DNA of 64,000 nt, taken from positions 44,682,101 through 44,746,100 of the forward strand of contig NC_087063.1 of NCBI RefSeq assembly GCF_963678635.1, written 5' to 3'. The position numbers were made by a program, and so were the translations under genes. Below are positions 12,701-25,079 of the stretch, piece after piece. A model generated the notes under the pieces. The model saw only the letters and a program-made list of their open reading frames with translations. It was not told the DNA's origin and did not search any database. How positions within the stretch are numbered: the first letter of the stretch is position 1; the number at the start of each line of letters is the position of its first letter. The DNA is from Symsagittifera roscoffensis. Lineage: Eukaryota; Xenacoelomorpha; Acoela; Convolutidae.

Positions 12701-14100
12701 GCATTTCATTCATCACACTCCCTAAATACAAAATGATATACAGGATCAGAAAAAAAAACAAATCATTACGTCACACAAATTTTGTACTTTCCAAATGCAC
12801 CAATGTGGGTTGAAGTACTTTGTAACGACTGTATTACATGTCAACCAAATAAGCTCTTCTCATATAAAAAAAAAGCAGTAACACAAGATTTTAAAGGAAA
12901 AAGCTTGTATTTCAATCATAAAAATTCATTTGAAACAAAAGGCCCTATAACACTATCTTCAGTAGGAAATTCATCCATAATTGTCGTTAGAGACGCATTT
13001 TTTTAACGTAATACTAAACTCTGTACCACAATATAATGCTTATTGTGCACACATAACACTCTCTGAACAATGGATAGCCAAATTTGGAGTACCCAAAAGT
13101 CTTGTTAGAAACAATGGAGCATAATTTGAAAACAATGAACTAATCACTTTATGTCGTTTATATAACATCAAACACACACCTCCAATATCACATGCTCCAT
13201 GGACAAATGGACTAGTTGAAGATATGAACCATTCATTACAAGAAAATCTGCTATGTAAAGTTAACGGAGATCAAAAAAAAATCTGCTGCATGGTCAACAG
13301 ACGCAAAGTTACTTCTATTGGCTTATAACTCTCAAATCACAACAACTTTTAGATTATCACCTTTTTACCATCTAACCAAAATTCAGGGAAACCAATAAAG
13401 TTCACGTCAAAAATTACCACTTCATACTCATGATGCAGAACATTTTCATCACCCTCAAGTCTTAAAATTAGCCTCTGGTACACATACAGAATGAATTAAA
13501 AACCGAGGTAAAAAACACAATGAAATTCCTTAGAAAAATTTCAATTAATTTACAACAGAGACAAAATACTCAATCACAAATATTTTCACATTTTAACCAG
13601 CTTCAGACCTACAAATAGGAACATTATGACTATTTCCAAACTTTACAATAAAAAAACAATCTGAAAAAAGCTACAATCTATTAGAACAGTACCGTATCAA
13701 ATTATGGAAAAACTTACATATGTAACATAGAAAATGGTTGATTAAAATAAAAAGGAAACAATTCATCATAGAAAAAACCTTTTACCAATTTACCCCGAAG
13801 AATATGCTTCACGCGAGCAAACACTTTGATACTCTTTTACAGGACCACTCATTGTTGAAACACCACAAAATAATGATGAACCACAATTATCGGATACTTC
13901 TAAGAAAAAACTCTTAAAAATCATCTAACACAAATGAGCAAACCGTAATTTACAAGAACGAAGTGTAACACCTGAAACAAAAGAGAAATCACAACAGCTT
14001 CATTGATTCCGACTCTAAAATGAGCCAGGAGAAGAATATAAATTTCCCAATCTAAAACATTAAAGAAAGTAGAATTTCAACAAGCTTCCACATGATTAAT
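9750..14100 (+). pseudogene. Gypsy (+) pol region
   Basis: Protease, reverse transcriptase/RNase H and integrase remains in that order. RT is recognised by LKIVLDARYL (about 10960) and GPAAFSAN near 11190. RNase H is recognised by the MCDGSNFGI stretch near 11660. Integrase is recognised by the zinc-binding spacing around CNDCITCQ (about 12820) and core similarity downstream to about 13350. Each matches the minus-strand copy co-linearly. The region has many breaks and is non-functional. Confidence 0.75.
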
Positions 14101-14474
14101 AAAATCCTTCCTTTTTTTCAAATAGTTAAAACTCATCATTGATTGTAAAGCAATCAAATCTGAATTTTTTAAATATCTTATATCAAAATTATGCTTACTT
14201 CTTTTTCTGCGAAGTATGCATAGAATGTCGACCAAAAAATCATTTAAATCATATCATTTTCTTCGCCACCACTGTTTTTATCAGCCGACCTAACTTTAAC
14301 TTGAAATAGATCCATAACTCCAACTCAAAGATCTTCAGGTCAAAAATAAGCAACACCCTTTCGTTTGACAATTTAAATAAACATCATATCAGAAATGCAA
14401 ATTCCTTCTATCAACAATATTCAACATATACAATACAAAAAACATCAATAAAAAATCATTAATTAACACATTTA

Positions 14475-14717
14475 GTGCCCGATAATCACCAAAAGAAAAA
14501 TACGAAACTAGCCTACAGTGAGGTTATTCATGAGACCGACCAGCCAGAAGACAACCCAATTCCCAAGAACCTCTATTCATCCATCAAAAAAAAACAAAAA
14601 AAAGAAATTTTCCACCCAAAACTCCAGACTGCGCCCCATCCAAACCTCCTCATATCCAACCCATTAGTCAAAATTCAAAAAACTAGTCAACCATACTCAA
14701 TAAAAAAATTAGGATAA
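14475..14717 (+). pseudogene. Small conserved ORF between pol and env
   Basis: An 80-codon lysine-rich frame. The homologous interval of the minus copy (about 28680-28900) keeps recognisable similarity (a NPLV tract and the lysine-rich end), so the stretch is an inherited part of the element. It could be a small accessory protein or a leader exon of env. The function is unknown. Confidence 0.3.
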
Positions 14718-14989
14718 ATCGGAAAGCAAACTACTTTTCGAGTAATATTTTTTTGAAAATCAGTTAAACAATTTGTTAAATTTTTTCTTTTCATCTTTTT
14801 CTAAATTTTGCCAAACACATTTTAATTTTTGCCTTTTTTCAAGCAATCGTTTAGATTTTATAATCATCATATTCTTAGTCTTTTGTATACAGTGTTTCAC
14901 TTTTATTTAGCTAATCAACACATCTTTTTTTCCTAATCATAGACCACATAACAAGGTGCGATAATAAATGTAATTTCTTCTAAATGATG

Positions 14990-17100
14990 CAAAATTTCCT
15001 AAATGAAAACAAACTTTCGATACTTTCTATTAAAATTTCAGCACTAATAGCATCTTTTTCACTGACTCTTCACAAAAGCATTAAGAAAGAAATTAAAGTC
15101 TTTGTACTTGCAATAAACTTAATAAAAATCTTTGTGGAAGAATAATATTAGGAACGTAGGCTTTAATCATGTCATCTACAAACATAGAAAATCAAAAATC
15201 AAAACTGCTGACCCAAACCCGATAAAAGATTGCCCACCTACCAACTCGCCTTAAAATCTCCAGTCAACACCTACGACATGTCAATCAAATCAACCCCAAT
15301 CATCTACTCTTATGTCGTATGTACAAAACCCAAATAATTTTGAAGAAAAATATGCAGCGCTATCAAAACCACTAATACCAGCCCATCGCCATGAATTCCT
15401 AAGTGAACCGCAGTTTGAACCAACATATAATATCAACACATCATTACAGCAGGATTTAAACCGAACCGAACAGTTCATCAAAGTCAGAATTCAAAATCCA
15501 ACCACCACCATTGGAAGACAAATATTTCACCAACGACGAAAAAGGACCCTAACAATACCAAGCGTTCCATTCAATACACCCTCAACACGCACGTCAACCC
15601 CAAAAATTTTCAAATAATTCAACCCAAATCACTAACCCACCTTGAAAAGAATAAGCATGTAAATATCCCAAACCAGTTTTTTGCACACAGTATTCGGAAA
15701 TTTTCGTTGAATTTGAAAAAGATTTGATATCAAAACAGGAAAACATATAATTCCCATTTAAAGTCCAAATCAAAACAGAGAGGATGAACATTCTTATATA
15801 ACAGTCAAATTTTTGAAAAAAAATCATGGAATCGCTGGAGGAAAACTCCTGCCAGTAAACAGTGATAAAACACTTTTCCAAGAACTATCTCCATTGAATA
15901 ATTTTGGTGCAATTAACTATGGCATTCATCTTGATATAAAACTTGACTATACACTCAGCAGATTTTTTCGAGAAATGTCAAGAAATTTTCAAGAAATTCA
16001 AGATCCGAATTTGGATCAATACAATTTTTATGTCAAATAGAACAAACACAAATACTACAATCAGTTGCATTAGCAGTTCTGAAAATAACTTACGCAGGAT
16101 AATTACTATCAGGAAATTTCTCAAATTTTATCTACTACGCAGAAAACATCTTTTGGTATTACACACGCACTGAAACAGTCTCACCGCTATATGTTTTTGA
16201 AGACAAAAGTTGCTACCAAAAACACCAGTACTTTTTTCAAATAAAGTACTTTCGTACACACTTTATCACGAAAAACCTATTTTTGGGATACAGATATCCC
16301 ATGTGGATCAGAAGTTAGCCACTATGTAGTACCGTTTAATCCAAAAGAAGATAATCAAGTTCTATTTACACCATACACTACTTTAACGCCACCTTTACAG
16401 AAACTTTCACACGAAAACATTCGAGCGATAGCTCGTAATCCTAAAAAAGATCTACAATCTATAGGTTTATATTCGAAAACATATATAAAACATCACATTC
16501 GAACACATTTTTTTAAAGAGCTACTTACAAAGATGGACACTATCAACAACAATCAATCGGTCAAGCTCTCCTAAAACTCGCTGCAACAGCCGGTTTCTCC
16601 GATATCTTGAGACAAGAGTACATAGGTTATTTCAAAGAAATTAAGGTTTAAATTTATCTCACTCGAAAAATGCCACCCCATGACAATTCATCAATAAATA
16701 TTTTCTGCTTTTTACACAGAAAATGAACTCCTAGCATTTCTAGGATGGGTATACTACATCTTAGAAAGATTGACTATATTATACGCGATGTTTTAATTTA
16801 AGATGCGCAATGCAAACACAAGTCAATAGACAAGCCAGCGTAGCAGAAATAGTTTTCGCAGGATTTTTTGGCATTTTCTCCTCCTCAATTGAAAAAATCC
16901 TTCTCTATGCAAAAATTAGTGAATATAAAAGAAACTATCAACAAAACCAACACATACGACACTCCACTACACAAAACAACTCATACACCCACAGAACTAT
17001 CACATTTACTTTGTTTATAGAACCATCACCTTCTGCGAAAAATAACACAAAAATTTTGAAATGCACTGTCCGTAGCTCAACGTATTCATCAAAATAACAA
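14990..17100 (+). pseudogene. Gypsy (+) env region
   Basis: Envelope-like region. The N-terminal part keeps QNPNNFEE and FEPTYNI (15330-15440). The C-terminal part keeps the block around IRAIARNP (about 16415-16500) and a hydrophobic ILERLTILYAMF membrane segment near 16760. All correspond to the minus-strand copy. Heavily decayed. Confidence 0.6.
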
Positions 17101-17229
17101 AATACAACGAAGCCCTATATCACATATAGCAATTCAGGCACAAAACACTGATGAAACATACGAACAAATCATAAACCAACACCACGTTATTATTTTTCGT
17201 TCTCAGATGAATCTTCTTTTTAGTCCACG

Positions 17230-18720
17230 ATGAGCCGCCAGGTTTCATCCCTTAATCGTTTACTTTCCTATCCCTCAAACCTCCTCCGACAGGGCTCTCT
17301 GGTATCCATCGCAGACCTGACTTCTTCTCGCTATCCGTTTTTAGCCCCAGTTTTGCATCTAACTCCCCCAGATGGATTCTGACTGCTCAATCCAAACTGT
17401 AAATGACACTAACTTCCATTTAATTAACCCTGCAGTTGACACACCCGATTAAATTTTAGATTCCTAGCCAAGTCCCGCTAATTTTCTTTACATTAACTGC
17501 CAACCAACCACCAATTAACCCCTGTCGTAAATTACCCATCAAACTCCTCATGCACTGACGCTAAACCCGATCTCTCTCCTCTTTCTAGTAATACACCCGA
17601 TGTCCCTAGCCTAAAATCGGGAGATCAGCTTGGCACATTCTTGACGATTTCATTGATAAACAACATCAAATTCACAACACAAACAGCGCACTATCAATTC
17701 ACCAATAAACTCAACCCACTTCAACCTCCAAGTCATTTTCATTATCTATTCGTTATTCCCCCACCGCGCACAACCGACTCCAAATATTAATCAATCGCTA
17801 AACACCTTTTCCCTCAGTACACGTTTGATAACGTAGAAAACCAATCCCAACGAGCCCAATACATTGACGAATTTTTCCTTCTCCCCGCCTTTTTTGGATC
17901 TCATTCTTTCATTTCACTAGCCCACTCAAAGTTCCACTAACAAAAACAGCCTACGACGATGAACTTTGCGAGACCATTATCAATCAACTAACCACTGCAT
18001 TATATTTAACATTGATATTGGCGTATCACAAACAGTTAACCGGTTCATCGCATGAAACCAAATCATTAATTCTCAAATCTACCGCATGAAACCGAAATTC
18101 CGATCTAGCATCGCATGAAATCGAAATTCTCAATCTAACATTCATCAGATACATGAAAGATTCACCGTTTGATACTGATCCCGCAGTGAATTGCCATTTA
18201 ACCGAAAATTTTGATGAAAACTGACTACATCCTCGACCTCGTCCTCATTAACAGAAAAAAATGATCAAGTAATCGACTATGCACTACAAAACACAAACGC
18301 TCAAAAACCGTATATTGGTAAATTTGACCACTTTCAACTAACCTTTAATTTTCTTGTTCTGAAAGAGCGTGATATTAATTGATCTCACGAAAACATGCAT
18401 AAAAATAAAATCCCACAAAATCATACCTATAATAGCTTTTTTCAATGCCACTTCCTTCACAGTTCAGCATCTCGAAACCCTGATTATCGCTACATATTTA
18501 TCAACTCTAAATACCTATCACCATACTTTCTTAATTTCCGCTATTGCATAAAAACAGATAACCTTCACGGCATCCTCCGCAACTATGATCCTGTTAGACA
18601 AACGTATACATTTCGCTACCTCACTAAAATTTTCCACTTGAATACTCCTGCATGAATATATCCAACCAGTTGAAATTACTTTTTTAGAAAACATCCACAA
18701 ATTTAAGTTCAGTCAAAATT
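17230..18720 (+). pseudogene. Post-env accessory ORF, older copy
   Basis: It starts with MSRQVSSLNR at 17230, just after the env remains, and ends after a conserved tract with GILRNYDP near 18575. Both ends match the minus-strand copy (24635 down to 23050). Ser, Pro and Thr dominate the N-terminal half. No family recognised. Heavily decayed. Confidence 0.5.
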
Positions 18721-20441
18721 ATATAATCTAATCCAGAACTCTGACCACGAACTCTCCGCCTTGTCTGGAGAAGTTAATCTCATCCGCGCATTTGAACTTC
18801 TTTGTCCATTTTCACGCACTAAAACCGTAACACGAATGCTTGCTAGGGTTTTAAAAAATTCATCCACAATAAAGACTAACTTTCCCAATGGATTTTTTTT
18901 TTCGAAACCCGACCTTCAAAAATCTGTATCTATAAATTTTACTATCTAATTATCATTATATCACTCACCAATTGTATACGTGAGTTTCGCCGTTTTTTTT
19001 AGGTTTCGCCGGTAATTTCTCTGAAAGAATAAAATGAAATCAAACAAAAGCAAAACACTTTAGATAACCTTTTAATCATTAAGAATTCTAACTAATTGCT
19101 ATAACTTCTTGCGATGCGGTAAAATTGATTGGCAGCAATTAAATAAAAACAATGCTGCAAATTAACAATGAGATTCATTAAACTAATATTAATGAGCATT
19201 AAATGAAATAAACTAACCTTTCTTTTATGTGTGCTCACCTTTTTAGTTTTTCTATTTAGGTGTTTAACTCGCTACATTTCACGCATTTTTTTTTTACACT
19301 TTTCATATTATTTCGTCACTATAGAATTTTTTTTTCAAATTAGTATCTATTTTGATGAACTAACTGATAACAACTGTAACTCTTTTCAACCGGTTGAAAG
19401 GAATTAAAACTAAGCTCAAGCTAACCAACGCAGCTTACTAAAACCACCCAAATAACTGCGTGCTTGGGAAACTTCCACGGTACTCAAATCAGACTAAACC
19501 CAGTCTATAACTGGATAAGTTATTCTTTCGTAACTCAAATTTAAGTTATTGTAAGACCACATGAAAAAACGCCAATAGAACAACAGAAACCAAAAACAAT
19601 CCGTTTTCGAAAAAAGGACACAAGCAAAGGGCAAAAAAGGGAACACCCGATAAAAAGGAACAAAAAGTTTAAACAGAAAAAAGACCTTGCTCAAACAGAC
19701 GATAAAGTTACACAGTCCTCTGGCCTCACCCACCTGAACGACGCCGCTCGAAGTGCATGTCGTCACCATGTGCTAAGACCCCGACCCTCAATTTTTGCCA
19801 GAAGTAGCTCTAGGGTGAGCAATTTTTTGTATTAACCTAACTAATTAAATCAATTTTGCGAAAACAATCAACAAAAATCTTAAGTAAAACTGAAATCACT
19901 AACAAGGTGCAGATATATATTTTTAAGGTATTTTCCAAAAGACATCTTTGAGCAAAGAAACGAGTAATGAAAAGAAGATAAAAACTAGACAAAATGCCGA
20001 TTTAGGAATGGCAAATCTATTGGCTATGCCTCCGCAAACACAACCTCATATGATATAAAGTATAGAGCCAGTATCGCAGCAAAGGTGCCCCTTGAACATG
20101 AACAATGGCCGACACGATATTAAACTCAGAATTACGAATCCTAATCAATTGGCTCTTCACTCATAGAAATGAATTCTTATCTCACTATCCGATGAGTAAC
20201 TGAGAATGCTCGTAGTCTCGGTTTACTTAACGAAGTTGACTCGTCGCTATATCAATCTGCACTGCAACTTTGAGTCAATCACTCGACTCATCAACGATAC
20301 ACGCAATCTCTAACCTCTCCACTAGCAATTGTTTCTCTTTTCTCTTTTCAAGGCGACTATTCCACAACACGAACAACTGATTTTTTTCTTTCGTCGCTCC
20401 TTTCAAAAATCTACTCAAAGAAAAAATAAAGAAAGTTCTCC
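18721..20441 (+). other. Gypsy (+) 3' UTR with polypurine tract
   Basis: About 1.7 kb without supported coding. Parts match the minus copy, such as GCCTCACCCACC at 19725 against the complement near 21980. A purine run AAAGAAAAAATAAAGAAAG (20417-20435) just before the 3' LTR is the likely polypurine tract that primes plus-strand DNA. Confidence 0.55.
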
Positions 20442-20721
20442 ATCTACCAGTTCAAACCAAGTAAATTTTATATCCAACTAAGTTCTTGGCAATAAATCCT
20501 TTGAAATACTCAGAACCAACCAATCATAATCCATGACTAAGACTTACAAGAATTATAAGGCTGAAACTATTTATGGTTTCAGCCAGAGAAAAATAAGTTT
20601 AACTTAGCAAACAGCTGCTCTTCCTAAATTCTGCTTCTTGATTTTGAACCTCGCAATAATACCAGTGTACACTAGATCTACCGAAATAACTCTATGAGAA
20701 AGCCACCCCGCACTTAAAGCC
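20442..20721 (+). repeat. Gypsy (+) 3' LTR
   Basis: Aligns with 4563-4957 (AGTTCAAACCAAGTA, the AAACAGCTGCTCTTCCTAA block, CACTAGATCTA). It is shorter than the 5' LTR and clearly more diverged than the LTR pair of the other element. Confidence 0.75.
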
Positions 20722-20818
20722 ATACACCGGCAGTCTCGTATTAAACGAGCTCTAGATCCTTCGCAAAGTCATAAACCTCCGAGTTAGGCCTGAAGCACGC
20801 TGGCTTTCACTCATTTAA

Positions 20819-20957
20819 GTTTTAAATTGCGACAAAAATGAGTTGTGTTCTAAGGTCTATTTCATAGAGTAATTTCAGATAAGGTTTACCTTATCTGAAA
20901 TTACTCTATGAAATAGACCTTACAACACAGCTCATTTTTGTCGCAAATTAAAACTTG
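20819..20957. repeat. Near-perfect palindrome at the Gypsy junction
   Basis: Arms of about 68 bp around the centre GATAAGGTTTACCTTATC (20878-20895). The left arm holds about 20 bp of flanking DNA (20819-20838) plus the last 50 bp or so of the minus-copy 3' LTR. The right arm is its inverted copy, placed inside the LTR where the 5' LTR runs straight on to GTCTGCT. It is therefore an inverted duplication spanning element and host DNA. Confidence 0.8.
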
Positions 20958-21288
20958 ATTGAGTCTGCTCGTCACGCTATCTTATTTTCGGCCGGATAGA
21001 TTCGTGCAATCTTAGTCTAATATACCGATCTTAATCTTACTCTTATATCTCTTAGTCTCAATAGATCTAGAGTATACTGGTTTGTTACGAGTCGGTCTCT
21101 TGGAGAAAGCAACTAAGTTGTAAGTTAAATTCAAAATGCTCTAGTGCTGAAATTACAAGTAATTTCAGCACTTACAAATAAGTGGGTTGTTAGTTAGATG
21201 GACTGTGATTGGTTAGTCTTTAGTATTTTAAAGGGCTAAAATATCTAATTTATAACCAATAATAAAATAAAGTTTGGATCAGGTTCCA
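20839..21288 (-). repeat. Gypsy (-) 3' LTR
   Basis: Matches the 5' LTR at 39137-40028: the blocks TATATCTCTTAGTCTCAATA, GAGAAAGCAACTAAGTTGTA and AATAAGTGGGTTGTTAGTT occur in both. It is lengthened by the inverted duplication at 20892-20957. Confidence 0.85.
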
Positions 21289-23049
21289 CCCATCCGTGGT
21301 TTACAGAGTTTTTGTTCTTTTGATTTCCTTCTGTAATGGGGGATGAATGATGATCGTTTGTGTTTCACGAGCACCATTTCTATTCCGTTCTTGGAGATGA
21401 AAGCACCAGGAAGCTGGAATCTTAGATGTCATTCTGTCATTCAACAATGACTGTGACCGCCAAAAAAATCAATCTGATTTCCAAATGGTTTGTTATGATC
21501 GTTTGTTCTTGATCGGCGTGGAGAACTGTGCTTCGATTTTGTTTGGGAATGGCGTGAAGCTCGAGTTTGGAGGAAATGCCTTGTAACTCGGATCTGTACG
21601 TATACTTGAACATCGAGGTGGTCCTTGGTCTGGCTCAATGAAGTCCTTTGCTTCGGAGTCAAGTCGTATTTCAAATCCTTTGAGTTGTGGTTGTGAGCGG
21701 CATATCGGTTGTGTTCAGCCATTCTGTGGATTGAGTGTGGAGAGGTCGTCTTAGTTTCTTAATGCTCGTCTTCGTGATTGTGTATGATCTAAATTACTGC
21801 ATTACATAATTTACATAAATAAAAGTTTAGTTAGTTCTTCTTTCAGTTATGATTTTTATTAGTTTTTATCGCAATAGATTTTATTTCAGTTCAGTTTTTT
21901 TAAAAGAGTTACTCACACTTGAGTACCTCTTGTCAAAAATAAGGAGTGTGTCATAAAGCGTGGGTTCTAGCACGGTGGGTGAGGCCGGCTAATAAGCATG
22001 CTCAGGACGTCTTCTTCTGGTGGTTTAGGCCTGCCAGGAGTGAAGGTATGATTGCATGCTGGTTTTTTATGGGGTCCTGTTTTGTGTTAACCTTTTATAT
22101 CATGTTTGTTACTGGTTTTTTCCTTTTGTTGTTTTGGTTGTGTCCTGTTCTCAAAAACCAAGTTGTTTGGTTTGGGTTTGTCTTTTGACTTTTTGGTGTT
22201 TTATTCTTTCTTTTTTAGACCTATCAATAGTCTTCAAAACAATAAATTATCGGGTTCTTTAAGCCGGCTTAATCCGGTTTGGGTTCCGAGGGTTTTTTTT
22301 CTTAGTCATGCTGTTAGTTTGTAGTTTTTGGTGTTTAGTAAGCTGCGTTTGTTAGTTGGGATTATTATATAATTCCTTTCCAACCGGGTTAAAAGAAAGT
22401 TGGAAACTTGTTATTACTAGTTTGAGTTGTTTTTAGCAAAAGTTAAAAGTTGAAATCATTACTTTAACTAATTCTTCGTGGGCGAGCTGTGCGAGTGTGG
22501 ATAGAATTTGCGTGCGAGTGAATTTGGTCTTCAAAAGGTTAGTACTGCTTACATTTGTGTAGATTAACTACTGAAAAATTTAAATTTACTGCTTTGTAGG
22601 GATTGAAATTATTAAATTAATTTCATTGTATTTAGATTTACTTCATTGGGGAAAAATTTTATAGATGAATTTACTACTGCGGAAAAGAATTTTTACTGGA
22701 TCAATTATTGCGGGTTGTTAATAAAATTTTATAATTTATGAAAGAATTTGTAATTTTTATTTTGTTTTCTGATTGTAAATGATCGTGATGTAAAGACCAA
22801 AGAAAAAACATTTAATTTGTTTATAAATTATATAATTTATACTTACCTAGTCATCGGGAAAGAAGCCATGAGGTAAGATATCGTGTTTAGCATCCAATGT
22901 GGTTAGTAGTTTTGCTAATATGCGAATGATATTGTTATTAAGAAGCAGTGGCCAAAGCAATTGAAGTGCTTTAATGGTCTTTAGTTCTTCAGTGCCAATG
23001 GAAAAAACGTGATTGGTGTGCTGGTTGAGGTTAAAAAGCTTGTGATTTG
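21289..23049 (-). other. Gypsy (-) 3' UTR
   Basis: About 1.76 kb between the accessory ORF and the 3' LTR. A 93-codon frame (21722-21441, minus) is open but shows no counterpart that I could trace in the older copy. The rest is T/G-rich and non-coding in appearance. Confidence 0.5.
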
Positions 23050-24635
23050 ATTTAGTATTGTGAATGAAATCTAATATTTGGGATTTCTACAGGTTTAATA
23101 CTTTCATGCGGGACAATGAGGGGTCGGGATTCTTCTACATTGAAGGTCTTGGTGAGTGGACAAATTATATACATTTGGTTTATTGGATCATAGTTTCGGA
23201 GGATGCCTTGAAAGTTAGTATTTTTAATGCAATATGTGACATTTAGGAAAAATGGTGAACTGTACTTAGAGTTAATAAATTGAAATCGATGGCTGGGTTG
23301 TCGTGATGGTGTGTGTCAGTTAAAGTGATTTTGAATGAATTTTTAGTAAGTGTAAGTATTCGTTTGTTTAGTTCTTAACATGATGTCGTGTGGACAGTGC
23401 AAATCACGTTTTTTTGGAGTGAGGAAGTGGAAAGTTAGTGAAAAAGTTTCAAATTTCTCGTAGAATGATTCATAAGCTTGGATGTCGATCAGTGCTTCGG
23501 AAATGATGTGATCAAATTTTTTTTATCTATTGAGCTTATTGTAAATATATAGGGTGTTCGGATGATAAGTTTTTCTGTTAGTTGCAAGTTAGCAAATTTG
23601 TCGTCGTCGAGGAATTGATCTTGGTTGGGTCTGATGATAATGTGGTCATAGTGCTCGATGGAATATTCGTTAGCTCGGGGTGCGGTGAAAATATTTATTA
23701 GCTTTGTGTATCCTACGTGCGTAAATTGTCGAGGTGTTAGTGCTGTGGTTAGTCTAAAATTGTCATTTTATTTTTTTCTTCTTCTTGAGGTGTGTTAATG
23801 AGTGGTATACAGAGTGGGTTTGAGAAATGATGAAATGATGTCCAGTGGAGTGTGGGGATTAGTACATGCTCATCGACATAGTGGGGTTGTTCAAGGTTAG
23901 GGTCGGAGTGACTATATGTATATTGAGGGAAGAGGGGTAGGTAAATTTGGAGAAATTCGGGAGTCTTAGTGTGGTCAGGATGGTTTATATAATCGCGGGC
24001 TATTCCGGGTATGGAGGGAAACGGGTGATTAGGAAATTTTTATTTGAATGTTCTATATGCATGGTTAATAGTGGATGATGATTAGGTTGATGTTGAGGAT
24101 TGGGCTAAAGATGGGTACAATCTGATGAAGGTTTAGAAGTTGGTGGGTTTGATGATGTTATGGTTGACGATAATTGATGGATGGTTAGGGTGTGAGGGTG
24201 TTGTACTTGTTGTTGTAGTGTTATTAGGTTATTTAGTTCATATGAGATTTGCGTGGTATCTGGGGAATTGTTGTTGGAACGTTCATTGGTAAAGGAGGAG
24301 TATGTCGGTGTTACTTGGGAAATATGAGAGATAGTAGATAGGGAGGCAGTTTGGGATTGGGAGTGGAAGGGTCGAAAGGGGGGTTGGGAAAATGCTGGTG
24401 GGCTAGGTTCGGAGTTGGCTAATTCGTCTGGGGTTTCGATGTCGGATTTATTAAATTGGGAAATTGTATTAAAAACGGTGATGTCTGAATTAGTGTCAGA
24501 ATCCATGCCGGATGATGTGTTAACATGGGGTGATTCAAGTGGCGGGAAAGCAAAAAGTGGAATGATGGGAATTGGGTTTTGGAGATTGGCTGGATGGGAA
24601 ATTGAACGGTGAAGGGATCCAATTTGTCGGCTCAT
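23050..24635 (-). pseudogene. Post-env accessory ORF, younger copy
   Basis: An ORF region of about 1.5 kb between env and the 3' LTR, starting MSRQIGSLHRS at 24635. The first 176 codons are low-complexity and rich in Ser, Pro, Thr, Asn and Gln, without Cys or membrane segments. The C-terminal part keeps a compact tract, CIKNTNFQGILRNYDP (about 23230-23180), shared with the older copy. It lies directly downstream of env, so it would need splicing or a subgenomic message. It resembles no domain I know. An accessory or regulatory protein, or a captured host gene, are both possible. Broken. Confidence 0.5.
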
Positions 24636-25079
24636 CGTGGGCTATAAAAATGATTGTTCTTAGATTGAAAATTTGTGGTATGTGGTTGTTCGATTATTTG
24701 TTTATATGTATCGTCATTTTGAGATTGTTGTGTTACTATGTGGTGAATTGGGCTTTGTATATGATTTGGTCTTGAATTTGCAATATGTACGAGTGCTTAA
24801 GTTCTTAAATTTTGTGGTAATAGTGATAATGGGTGATTACGATTTAGACTTGGTAATTGTGGTGCTGTGGGTAATGTGTTTGTGTGGTGTTGTGATTTGT
24901 CATATGTGTTTGGTGTAGTTGATATTTTTGTGTTGTGTTCTTTTATTTGTGCATCTAAAAGTATTTTGTTTATGGATAGGGAAAATATTCCAAAACAACC
25001 TGCAAAAAGTATGCGTGCTACGCTTGCTTGTCTATTTACTTGTGTGTTTTGCGCATGTGTTATAGTTTCCTTTTAATAG

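Larger units (their letters stand above)
4563..20721 (+). mobile_element. Giant env-bearing Gypsy LTR element, older copy
   Basis: Decayed Ty3/Gypsy element of about 16.2 kb, very long for the superfamily. Order: 5' LTR, PBS, leader, gag, pol (protease, RT/RNase H, integrase), a small ORF, env, a further ORF, 3' UTR, polypurine tract, 3' LTR. The LTR begins TGGAACC. The flanks show a candidate 4-bp target duplication, ATAC (4559-4562 and 20722-20725). The family is fixed by co-linear similarity to the minus-strand copy at 20839-40028, for example KLVDKLEQAE in gag and GPAAFSA in RT. It is heavily broken, with dozens of breaks. The LTR pair is more diverged than that of the second copy, so this insertion is older. 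It is treated as a fossil. Confidence 0.85.

Noticed and set aside
24415-25076. Plus-strand ORFs with hydrophobic runs
   Set aside because: Antisense shadows of the Gypsy accessory ORF and env end.
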